From positions 1 to 8,293 of the forward strand of contig JAXJQF010000148.1 of the NCBI GenBank assembly GCA_036311285.1: a DNA stretch of 8,293 nt. The letters run 5' to 3'. The stretch is from JAXJQF01 sp036311285. GTDB taxonomy: Bacteria > Pseudomonadota > Gammaproteobacteria > Enterobacterales > Succinivibrionaceae. How positions within the stretch are numbered: the first letter of the stretch is position 1; every line of letters starts with the position of its first letter. Below, piece after piece: positions 1-6,947 of this stretch. The notes beneath the pieces are model-generated. The model was not told where the DNA came from, did not search any database, and saw only the letters and a list, made by a program, of their open reading frames with translations. The translations under genes and the position numbers were made by a program.

Positions 1-126
1 ATTATGAACATTATGGGGCATAAAATATATCTCTAGTTTTTTGGTTCAAGTCTAAACTTTAGATTATTTTTGTCCCTTTTTCAAATCTTATATCCCGATC
101 ATTCCGTGAACAACCAAATAAATTAT

Positions 127-897
127 ATGTTAAAAAAATCAGCGATATTTGCAGCTATTATATTAGCAAGCACAACAGCTGCACATGCAGACCTATTAGA
201 CATTAGTGCCGGTATAAATGTTTGGAACAACAACATGAAATTTAAAGATTGGCACGACAGAGGGCTAGAATATATCGACGACGATTACAAGCTTAAACCG
301 GTTATTTGGGCTAAAATTGAACACGATGTACCTGTATTACCAAATTTTAAACTTCGTTATACCAACTTAGAACATAACAAAAGTAAAAGAACTACAGATG
401 ATTTTAGAATTAGTGACATAAACTATGCTTCACACTCTAATATTAAATTAGACGTAAACCTAAGTCACTTTGATATTACTCCATACTACAATATAGTAAA
501 TAATGATGCTATGTCATTGGGGTTTGGGGTAAACCTTAAGGTTGGCGATTTTAAAGTTAAAGCAACCGATGGTACAACTCCTTCTGAATTGGATTTAAGT
601 GGTATACTCCCTCTTCTTTATGCTTGTACTGAAATTAACTTACCATATGATATCTCAATCAAAGCAGATGGAGCAGCTGCGACCTTAGCATCTTCTAATG
701 ACTATACTATGTATGATACTCAAATTTCATTAGCATGGAAAATGTTTGAAACTAATGATGTTGAAGCTTCTATAGAAGGAGGTTACCGCAAAATATTCGC
801 TCGTTACTCAAAAGATTCAGAAGAACATTGTAGCAAAGAGTTACAATTAGAACAAAGATCTTCAGGTTTCTTTGCGGGAGTATCTGTTAACTACTAA
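127..897 (+). CDS. TIGR04219-type outer membrane beta-barrel protein
   Basis: A 256-residue exported protein, probably an outer-membrane barrel. Residues 1-21 form a classical signal peptide: MLKK, a hydrophobic run, then an AHA|D cleavage site. The mature part has alternating amphipathic strands typical of a beta-barrel and ends in GVSVNY with a terminal aromatic residue, the usual barrel-assembly signal. Segments such as IEHDVPVLPNFKLRYTNLEH (64-83), the LSHFDITPYYNIVNN region (112-126), LSGILPLLYA (157-166) and the C-terminal GGYRKIFARYS (218-228) match from memory the family described as TIGR04219 outer membrane protein; its function is unknown. The frame is open upstream to a TTG at 70, but ATG 127 is preferred because it places the signal peptide at the N-terminus. 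There is no clear Shine-Dalgarno sequence. Two cysteines (167 and 235) in the mature part could form a disulfide. It is probably monocistronic, given the terminator that follows. Confidence 0.85.
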   Translation: MLKKSAIFAAIILASTTAAHADLLDISAGINVWNNNMKFKDWHDRGLEYIDDDYKLKPVIWAKIEHDVPVLPNFKLRYTNLEHNKSKRTTDDFRISDINYASHSNIKLDVNLSHFDITPYYNIVNNDAMSLGFGVNLKVGDFKVKATDGTTPSELDLSGILPLLYACTEINLPYDISIKADGAAATLASSNDYTMYDTQISLAWKMFETNDVEASIEGGYRKIFARYSKDSEEHCSKELQLEQRSSGFFAGVSVNY

Positions 898-905
898 AAA
901 TAAAC

Positions 906-928
906 GTATGCAACATTTTGTTGCATAC
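906..928 (+). repeat. Perfect 10-bp hairpin just after the barrel gene stop
   Basis: GTATGCAACA (906-915) and TGTTGCATAC (919-928) are perfectly complementary around a TTT loop, starting 8 bases after the stop codon. No T run follows, so it is not a canonical intrinsic terminator by itself. It may protect the mRNA 3' end or assist the terminator about 50 bases further on. Confidence 0.55.
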
Positions 929-977
929 TGTTAAAACAAGTTGATAAAGTTTAGCTTATTACACTTGTATCATTGTT

Positions 978-1007
978 AGAACTAAAGAACTCTTTAGTTC
1001 TTTTTTT
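978..1007 (+). terminator. Intrinsic terminator of the outer membrane protein gene
   Basis: AGAACTAAAG (978-987) pairs perfectly with CTTTAGTTCT (992-1001) around a 4-base loop, and the 3' arm runs into seven T residues (1001-1007). This is a textbook Rho-independent terminator on the + strand, 81 bases after the stop codon. Confidence 0.85.
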
Positions 1008-1619
1008 CTATCTATCTTATTTTATGTCCTCTCTATATTATTTTTAGAATAATTATGTATTTCACAACAACAGTTCAAGAAAATTCTTATGAAAATGAAT
1101 ATATAAATTTGATAAAAAATATAAAAAAATTTATAATGTCATGATAATTGATTTTGAGCTCTAGTTATAGATTTTATTTATCTCCTGAGATTCAACATAA
1201 CTAACGTTGTTTTAGGTGTTTATCTAGCTTAAAGTAATAAGAAATAAGTTTTATTAGAACCTATATTTCTATAAATACCTATAAGCTCTTATATTTAAGA
1301 AGATAAAAGCTAAATAAAATAATGTTATAAGCTCGAGCAATAGATTTTACATAATTAATAATAATTTAAAAATTTAAGCAATGAATGCTTAAAATTCAGC
1401 TTTATAGTGTACCAACACGAAGTTAATATACTATAAAACATAAATTACAAAACTAATGAAAACTAAATTCATATATTCGAATTTAGAAAAATTTAAACAA
1501 ATAAATTAAATAATTTAATAACCTGCATAAATACTATAAGAAATAAAGATTATAGTTGTTGGAATAGGTTGTTAAATAACAACAAAAATAATAAACAATT
1601 ATTGATGTATAGAACTTTG

Positions 1620-1650
1620 TACAAATAAAGCCAAATGCTTTCTATTTGTA
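1620..1650. repeat. Bulged 12-bp hairpin in the gene-free region
   Basis: TACAAATA (1620-1627) pairs with TATTTGTA (1643-1650), and inside it AAGC (1628-1631) pairs with GCTT (1637-1640) around a CAAAT loop, leaving a 2-base TC bulge on the 3' side. It is the longest hairpin in the 925-base gap. There is no T run on either side, so it is not an obvious terminator. Its role is unknown. Confidence 0.45.
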
Positions 1651-1840
1651 ATATAAATAATAAATTTAACCCTTGTAACATAAAGACTATTATTTTTAGT
1701 TCTAATTAACAAAAATCAAACATTTTGTTTTTATTTTTGATTATTTAATATTAAATTAAACTATATAAATATTAATTTATTTAAATTTGTTTAAACTTTA
1801 AATTTTAAATAATAGTTAATTTAAAAGACAACTAAACATT

Positions 1841-1883
1841 ATTAAATGATTTTATGACAATTATTATTTTAAAGTCATTTAAT
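1841..1883. repeat. Inverted repeat upstream of the large SEL1 gene
   Basis: ATTAAATGATTTT (1841-1853) and AAAGTCATTTAAT (1871-1883) are complementary at 12 of 13 positions, with 9 perfect outer base pairs. The arms are about three helical turns apart from start to start, and the repeat ends 49 bases before the start codon of the 1304-residue gene. This could be an operator or part of the 5' untranslated region. In DNA this AT-rich, such a repeat can also occur by chance. Confidence 0.3.
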
Positions 1884-1932
1884 TATGTTTAATGATTGTA
1901 TATTTCATAATCTGATAGAATGGTAAAATTAT

Positions 1933-4900
1933 ATGAAGAATAAAAAAGGCTCTGCTAAACCTCTAGTGCTAACTATTGGAGCGGCTGTACTTGCTGGTCT
2001 AGGTTACTTGACTTACATAAACATTGCCCCACAAAACAGTGTTTCAATCACAAATGTTAATACAAGCAACCTAAATTTAGGTAAAGTTGATATGAACACA
2101 ACAGATTCAATTGCTGCTGCGTTATATACAGCTGTGTTAACAGAGAACTTCTCTGATGTTCCTGCTTTCGTTGATAAACTAAGAGAATTAGAATTTATCA
2201 AAGAAAACGGTGGAAACACTTCTCTTCAAATGAATGCAGAACAACAAAGAAAGCCAGTTGATATTAAGAAATACTTATCTAACTCTGCGTTAGAAGTATT
2301 AGAAGAAAGAATTGCATATATGACTTCACGTCTAACTGCAAATCAATACATTGATACCTATAAATTCTACTTAGAATCATTAATTCACGTATTCTCATTC
2401 TATCAACCGACTCCAAAAACAATTGCAACTCTTGGTCATTCAATTGAAGCATATAATGAGTTTTTAACACATGAAAACTACACATTAAGTGACATTCGTT
2501 CATTATACGGTTCTACAGATACATTAAGATTATGTAGATACATTATAGGTACTAATAACTTCACAAGAATCGCAGCTCATGAATTAAGCTTCTACATGAA
2601 TGAAGAAATTCAAAGATTTATTAAGCAAATACCTATCAACATAACATCAGAAAACTCATACTACGTAAATTCAGATTTTGCTAATATCACCCCTGCTAGC
2701 ATTGATGAATTAAATGCAATGAACCACATCTTCCCATCTTTAATTACTTACCTAACAAAGATCGAAAATGTGAAAAAAGACGACATAGCTCGTGATATTC
2801 AAGTAATTGAAAAACAATTTAAGAATAGAATTACTAAGGCAATCAATTTCACAGATGCTGCTAAAGTATTCTATGAATGCCAAGCTACAACAAGTGAACC
2901 TTTCTCAAATAAAGCTGTATCTCAAGAAGGTATGTTCCAAAAGGTTAACACAATTGATGATATCAACCTAAACACAACACTTGTTAACTTCGAATCATCA
3001 ATTCAAGGCTGTGCTAACATTTCAAATGCATATGTTTTATTCCCTGACTTAAAAGACTTCAAGCAATTAGTTAAAAACGCTGATAAACTTTCAGAAGAAG
3101 ATAAAAAGCTTGTTGATAACGACTTGAAAATTATTGAAGCTTTAACTTTAGGAAAAATTTCTAAAAACACACTAAACTTAATCGGTACTGACATTTCAGC
3201 TATTGAACAAAACGTTGTAACAATTCCTGAACCAGGCCGATTCATAGGTAAAAACAATTCTGGTATATTATATAGTTTAAACTTAAAATCATTAAACGTA
3301 TTAAGAAAGAACAACAATATTCAAAACTTAATACAGAATTTCACAGATAGCACTAAACTTACTGCAAAACGAGATTTAGCTATTTATAAGCTAAATGTTA
3401 TTGCGGATATCAGTGTGTTAGAAAATCACTTAAACAAAATTGATTTTAAGAGCTTAATTTCAAATCCAAACGAATACCTAGCACAAAGAGATCAAGAATT
3501 AGCTAAGATCAACTTAGAATTCCAAAATTCTAAGTATGCAAAAACTAATTTCAACGAATATGAAAATGTTATTGCTTCAAACTACAGTAGTGATGACAGA
3601 TACAGCGAAGATTACAATATAACTAGTGAAAACGTTATTACCGAGGATTCAACTGTAATTGTTAGCGAGGAAGTAACTGTTGCTGAAGAAGAAGCTGTTG
3701 TAGTAGCTGAAAATACTACTATTAGTTCTGATACAACAACAGAAATTGTTGTAGCAGAAGAAAAGACTCCTGAAACAGTTGTTGTAGAAGAAAAACCTAC
3801 AATTGAAGTTGCTAAAGAAACTCCTAAGGTTGAAGAAAAAGTTGTCGAAATTGCTAAGGTTGAAGAAACTCCAGTAGAAGAGACTAAGACTGTTGAATTC
3901 ATGTCTTTAAAAGAACTAAGCAAAACATCTTTGGATAATGTTAAAAAACAAGTTAGCGCAAACAATCCTGATGCTATGTTTGAATACGGTTATCGTTTAG
4001 TTAAAGGTGTTAAAGGAACTAAACGTAATCAAGCAAATGGCGTAGAAATGCTAAAGAAAGCTGTAGGCTTAGAACAACCTCAAGCAGCATACATGCTTGC
4101 AAATATCTACAAGAACTCAAAGGATCGTAATAGTAAAAAAGAGGAAATTAAAAAGTTAACTAAGTTCGCTGCTGACAAAGGTATATCTGAAGCAATGGTT
4201 GACGTTGGTTTAGAATATTTAGCCGAAAACAAACATGACAAAGCTGCAGAAATTTTTGTAAAAGTTTCTCAACTAGACAACAACAGAGCTCAATACCAAT
4301 TAGCATTATTAATGTTAGAAGGAAAGCATATAAAAGCTAACCCTGAAAAAGCATTTAACTTGTTATCAGCTGCTAAAAAGTACCCTCCTGCAGCATATGA
4401 GTTAGCAAAGGTATACGAAAGCGAACTATTACCTGCTATTAAAGATCAACGACTTGCAAACGATAACTATATCTACGCAGCAAGAAAAGGATATCAAAAA
4501 GCTTATAAGAAAGCTGGTTTAGCATTATTAGACTCAAAGGCTACAACCAATGAAGCTATAAAGCTATTAACAAGTCTACCTGAATCAGAATTAGATGCTG
4601 ATGTAAACCATAAATTATTAGACTACTACATTAAAACAAAGAACAACAAAGAAGTAGCAAAAATATTAATGAATGCTTCTGATGAATTAAAGAATGCTCA
4701 TCCTGTAGAAGTTGCTGATATGTATTTCTATGGTTCAGGTGTACCAAAAGATTACAAGAAGGCAGAAGAATTATATCGTGAAGCTGCGAAAAATAATGTA
4801 GCAAACGCTTACTGTCGTATCGGTGACATGTATTACATGGGATTAGGAAAGAGTGTTGACTTAAGAGCAGCTATTGCAAACTATACAAAGGGAGCTGATA

Positions 4901-5847
4901 GAGGTTCTTCATACTGTTCAAAGCAAGCTGCAATCATCAAAGTTACGGAACCTAAGTACCGTCAATTAAGTGAAGCTTTCTCTTTATTCAGTAGTTTATC
5001 TGATGAAGAATTAGATAATAAATCAATTACGATCTTATCTCTAATGTACATCTACGGACAAGGAACAAATAAAGACGTTAACATTGGCTTAAAACTATTA
5101 AACAAGGTTAACAGTAAGCCTGCTTCATATATTAAGACTATCATTACTTCTGATATGAATAATATGAAGAAAAATGCATGTACTGAAGAAAACTTTGCAG
5201 GTAATATCGGCATAAAGTCTAGTAACAATGACTACTTAGCTGCTGCAAGCTTAGGGAACTTATTCTTCTTCAAGCAATTAAAAGATAATAATACACAATT
5301 CATTAACTACGAAAATATTATTAACGCTTCTATGAAAGTTTGTGGAGAAAACTTTGTTCCAACAGTTTTACATGACGCAAAACCAAAGTTTGCTAAACCA
5401 ACAAATGAAAAATCTAATAAAGAAGAAGATATTTACAGAATTGGTATGCACTACTTTGCTGAAAAGAATTATGTAAAAGCTTTTGAGTTCATTGATTTAG
5501 CTGCTCAAATGAAACATGCCAAAGCTGCAAACAATTTAGGTATTTTCTATCTATTTGGTATTGGAACCAAGATTAACTACAAAGAAGCATACTCTATGTT
5601 ATCTATAGCAAGTGCTTTAGGAGATAATCTAAGTGGATTCAACCTAGCAGCAATGCGCAAACATGGTTTTGGTGGTAAACCAGATCATAACAAAGCAGCT
5701 GATTTATTATCAGTATTAAGCTTTAAGAAACATAACAAGACTAACAAATATCTTGGTTTCTCATATACTTTCGGCATTAACAATACCCAAAATGATCAAA
5801 ATGCATTTGATTCAATGATTAAATTAGTGATCGACAATAATAATTAG
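1933..5847 (+). CDS. Large membrane-anchored SEL1-repeat protein, 1304 residues
   Basis: The protein begins with a lysine-rich stretch and one hydrophobic segment (about residues 11-29, LVLTIGAAVLAGLGYLTYI) with no lipobox cysteine or clear cleavage site. This suggests an inner-membrane signal anchor with the bulk in the periplasm. Residues about 50-560 are mostly predicted-helical, Asn/Lys/Ile-rich and not recognised. Residues about 566-655 are a Val/Glu/Thr-rich low-complexity linker (VVVEEKP, VEEKVVEIAKVEE). From about 677 to 1290 SEL1-like (TPR-related) repeats follow. The clearest are at 677-728, 755-797, 923-997 (YGSGV and YMGLG turns), near 1040 (YGQG) and 1166-1275 (FGIG, HGFGG). SEL1 repeats are alpha-alpha solenoids that bind proteins and scaffold complexes, as in AlgK, EnhC and Hcp proteins. 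No enzymatic motif is visible. The start codon has no good Shine-Dalgarno sequence but is the first ATG in frame and gives the anchor. A role in envelope assembly or polysaccharide export is only a guess. Confidence 0.85.
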   Translation: MKNKKGSAKPLVLTIGAAVLAGLGYLTYINIAPQNSVSITNVNTSNLNLGKVDMNTTDSIAAALYTAVLTENFSDVPAFVDKLRELEFIKENGGNTSLQMNAEQQRKPVDIKKYLSNSALEVLEERIAYMTSRLTANQYIDTYKFYLESLIHVFSFYQPTPKTIATLGHSIEAYNEFLTHENYTLSDIRSLYGSTDTLRLCRYIIGTNNFTRIAAHELSFYMNEEIQRFIKQIPINITSENSYYVNSDFANITPASIDELNAMNHIFPSLITYLTKIENVKKDDIARDIQVIEKQFKNRITKAINFTDAAKVFYECQATTSEPFSNKAVSQEGMFQKVNTIDDINLNTTLVNFESSIQGCANISNAYVLFPDLKDFKQLVKNADKLSEEDKKLVDNDLKIIEALTLGKISKNTLNLIGTDISAIEQNVVTIPEPGRFIGKNNSGILYSLNLKSLNVLRKNNNIQNLIQNFTDSTKLTAKRDLAIYKLNVIADISVLENHLNKIDFKSLISNPNEYLAQRDQELAKINLEFQNSKYAKTNFNEYENVIASNYSSDDRYSEDYNITSENVITEDSTVIVSEEVTVAEEEAVVVAENTTISSDTTTEIVVAEEKTPETVVVEEKPTIEVAKETPKVEEKVVEIAKVEETPVEETKTVEFMSLKELSKTSLDNVKKQVSANNPDAMFEYGYRLVKGVKGTKRNQANGVEMLKKAVGLEQPQAAYMLANIYKNSKDRNSKKEEIKKLTKFAADKGISEAMVDVGLEYLAENKHDKAAEIFVKVSQLDNNRAQYQLALLMLEGKHIKANPEKAFNLLSAAKKYPPAAYELAKVYESELLPAIKDQRLANDNYIYAARKGYQKAYKKAGLALLDSKATTNEAIKLLTSLPESELDADVNHKLLDYYIKTKNNKEVAKILMNASDELKNAHPVEVADMYFYGSGVPKDYKKAEELYREAAKNNVANAYCRIGDMYYMGLGKSVDLRAAIANYTKGADRGSSYCSKQAAIIKVTEPKYRQLSEAFSLFSSLSDEELDNKSITILSLMYIYGQGTNKDVNIGLKLLNKVNSKPASYIKTIITSDMNNMKKNACTEENFAGNIGIKSSNNDYLAAASLGNLFFFKQLKDNNTQFINYENIINASMKVCGENFVPTVLHDAKPKFAKPTNEKSNKEEDIYRIGMHYFAEKNYVKAFEFIDLAAQMKHAKAANNLGIFYLFGIGTKINYKEAYSMLSIASALGDNLSGFNLAAMRKHGFGGKPDHNKAADLLSVLSFKKHNKTNKYLGFSYTFGINNTQNDQNAFDSMIKLVIDNNN
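3628..3897 (+). repeat. Val/Glu-rich low-complexity coding segment
   Basis: Within the SEL1 gene, codons about 566-655 encode imperfect short repeats of Val, Glu, Thr, Pro and Lys built on units such as VVAEE, VVVEEK and KVEE. At DNA level this shows as recurring GTTGTAG/GAAGAA words. It separates the unrecognised N-terminal part from the SEL1 array and resembles the extended, charged linkers of periplasm-spanning proteins, though here it sits mid-protein rather than next to the membrane anchor. Confidence 0.7.
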
Positions 5848-5883
5848 TTTTATTAAAAACATAAATCACTGAAAAAAGAATAT

Positions 5884-5917
5884 AATAAGCACATGATTTA
5901 AATTATGTGCTTATTTT
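5884..5917 (+). terminator. Probable intrinsic terminator after the SEL1 gene
   Basis: AATAAGCACAT (5884-5894) pairs perfectly over 11 bp with ATGTGCTTATT (5905-5915). The loop holds the palindrome ATTTAAAT and can fold further. Only four T residues (5914-5917) end the structure, so termination may be partial, leaving some read-through into the glycosyltransferase-like gene 41 bases downstream. The stem is also near-symmetrical and could work on the opposite strand. Confidence 0.6.
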
Positions 5918-5957
5918 ATGTCTTTAACAATAGACAGAAATTTAGGAATTCACTGTC

Positions 5958-6899
5958 ATGAAAATTACTGTTGCTGTTACAGCTATTACCGATGATTATG
6001 ATTTTGGGGACTGTATCCATTCTATTTATAATCAAAGAGTAATAAAATCAGATGAAATCAGAATCTATGATTTTTCGACTACACCATTAATTAGAGAGAT
6101 CTCTGGTTCCTACGGTGCAACAGTTATAAATATGCATGATCACAAAGAAGTTTCAAAAGACAACGATATCTCTGTATTCAACTATATTCTAAATGACAAC
6201 AAAGATACTGATATCCTAATCTTTATTCCAGAATATAGTAGAATAGACGCTTCATGTATAAGCGAAATGTTTAGATATTTTCTAAAGTATGATGAACTTA
6301 CAATGGTATATGGAAGACAAATCTCTGATATTCATAATAATGCTTTAGCAAGATACTCTAATAACTATTTCTTCCCTTTTGTTAATAACAAAAAAGATAA
6401 TCTAAGAGAGTCAAAATTATTTTTCCCTTCCAACATTACAGCATTTAGAGTTAAAAACATTTTAGACATAAAGCTTGAACCAAATAGTATTAACAAATAC
6501 TTTACCAATGTACTTTTAGCTAAAAAAATTACAGATAATGGATTAAGAATAAAATACAATCCTTTTGCTATTACATATGTTAACTCAAACATATCATTAC
6601 TTGATGTTTTTAAATATTCAAAGATGTTAAGGATATTCTTAAACAACAACAGCGACTATAAAGAGTTTATGAATATTAATCCCACAAATCATGAGTATTT
6701 CTTTAGTTCATTTAAGAACTACTTAACCATTAATACCTCTACCCCATTCGTTCCTTATTATGCAACTGTATGCTATTTGTTCTCACGTATCGGAGAAACC
6801 ATCGGTGATTTTGAATTTAATCACCTTAAAAATAGTAACCTTCAAAAAATCCTTAAACAAAAGAATTATCATAATGCCAAAAGCAAGAAGATAGATTGA
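5958..6899 (+). CDS. Family-2 glycosyltransferase-like protein, probably catalytically degenerate
   Basis: A 313-residue protein with no signal peptide. By eye it follows rhamnosyltransferase-type GT2 (GT-A fold) enzymes along its length: an N-terminal beta-strand MKITVAVTAI, DCIHSIYNQ (18-26) as in the nucleotide-binding half, IRIYDFSTT (34-42), DILIFI (85-90), the family signature YGRQ (118-121), FFPSNITAFRV (155-165), a GLRIKYNPFAITYVNSNISL stretch (195-214) and RIGETIG (277-283). The functional residues expected from family members I remember are changed. The TQDA-type metal/nucleotide motif reads PEYS (91-94), the catalytic ED pair aligns with TN (183-184), and the YHSHNYSL motif reads YVNSNISL (207-214). 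The fold is therefore probably kept and the chemistry lost or altered. AGGA at 5944-5947 serves as ribosome binding site, 10 bases before the ATG. It lies 110 bases after the SEL1 gene, with a hairpin between. A divergent active enzyme cannot be excluded. Confidence 0.65.
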   Translation: MKITVAVTAITDDYDFGDCIHSIYNQRVIKSDEIRIYDFSTTPLIREISGSYGATVINMHDHKEVSKDNDISVFNYILNDNKDTDILIFIPEYSRIDASCISEMFRYFLKYDELTMVYGRQISDIHNNALARYSNNYFFPFVNNKKDNLRESKLFFPSNITAFRVKNILDIKLEPNSINKYFTNVLLAKKITDNGLRIKYNPFAITYVNSNISLLDVFKYSKMLRIFLNNNSDYKEFMNINPTNHEYFFSSFKNYLTINTSTPFVPYYATVCYLFSRIGETIGDFEFNHLKNSNLQKILKQKNYHNAKSKKID

Positions 6900-6914
6900 T
6901 TGCAAAAGAATGAT

Positions 6915-6937
6915 TCCACATGAAGAAATCATGTGGA
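6915..6937 (+). repeat. 9-bp hairpin after the glycosyltransferase-like gene, flanked by direct repeats
   Basis: TCCACATGA (6915-6923) pairs perfectly with TCATGTGGA (6929-6937) around AGAAA, 15 bases after the stop codon. No T run follows, so it is not a canonical intrinsic terminator, though it probably marks the transcript's 3' end. It is bracketed by near-identical octamers, TTGCAAAA at 6900-6907 and TTGCAAAG at 6940-6947. Confidence 0.5.
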
Positions 6938-6947
6938 TGTTGCAAAG

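Larger units (their letters stand above)
1008..1932. other. Long AT-rich gene-free region with several inverted repeats
   Basis: These 925 bases contain no convincing coding sequence on either strand; the composition is visibly more AT-rich than the flanking genes. Perfect inverted repeats are present: TTTAAGCA/TGCTTAAA (1373-1393, 5-base loop), CTAAATTC/GAATTTAG (1463-1486, 8-base loop), GTTGTT/AACAAC (1568-1583, 4-base loop) and a longer one at 1620-1650. A 9-bp direct repeat TATAAGCTC lies at 1280-1288 and 1326-1334, the second copy overlapping the palindrome GCTCGAGC (1331-1338). The region must hold the promoter of the large downstream gene, but I could not pick a convincing -35/-10 pair because AT hexamers are everywhere. 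It could also be a decayed gene or hold a small RNA. Confidence 0.6.

Noticed and set aside
51..70. TCTAAA/TTTAGA palindrome followed by a T-rich stretch, possibly the terminator of a gene left of the window
   Set aside because: The stem is only AT-rich, leaves a one-base loop unless shortened to 4 bp, and the T run is interrupted. There is no upstream gene visible to support it.
70..126. N-terminal extension of the barrel gene from TTG 70
   Set aside because: It would bury the signal peptide behind 19 residues without export character. ATG 127 gives a standard secreted protein.
1055..1144. 29-codon ORF on the + strand (MYFTTTVQENSYENEYINLI...)
   Set aside because: No Shine-Dalgarno sequence, very AT-driven composition and no recognisable motif. 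An ORF of this length is expected by chance; it could only be upheld by conservation.
1705..1745. AACAAAA/TTTTGTT stem followed by T-rich DNA as an intrinsic terminator
   Set aside because: Seven weak base pairs in AT-rich DNA, no gene directly upstream to terminate, and alternative pairings in the same stretch.
1920..1943. 7-codon out-of-frame ORF overlapping the start of the SEL1 gene (MVKLYEE), as a leader peptide
   Set aside because: No ribosome binding site and nothing attenuator-like around it; most likely chance.
2013..3317. Three - strand ORFs of 68-104 codons within the SEL1 gene
   Set aside because: They overlap an intact, well-supported coding frame and show no family features or ribosome binding sites.
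3612..3965. 117-codon ORF on the - strand, Ser/Thr/Val-rich
   Set aside because: It is the antisense reflection of the Val/Glu low-complexity linker on the + strand. The composition follows directly from the complementary codons and there is no independent signal.
6365..6649. 94-codon - strand ORF inside the glycosyltransferase-like gene
   Set aside because: Shadow of the + strand frame; its hydrophobic look comes from the antisense of Asn/Lys-rich codons.
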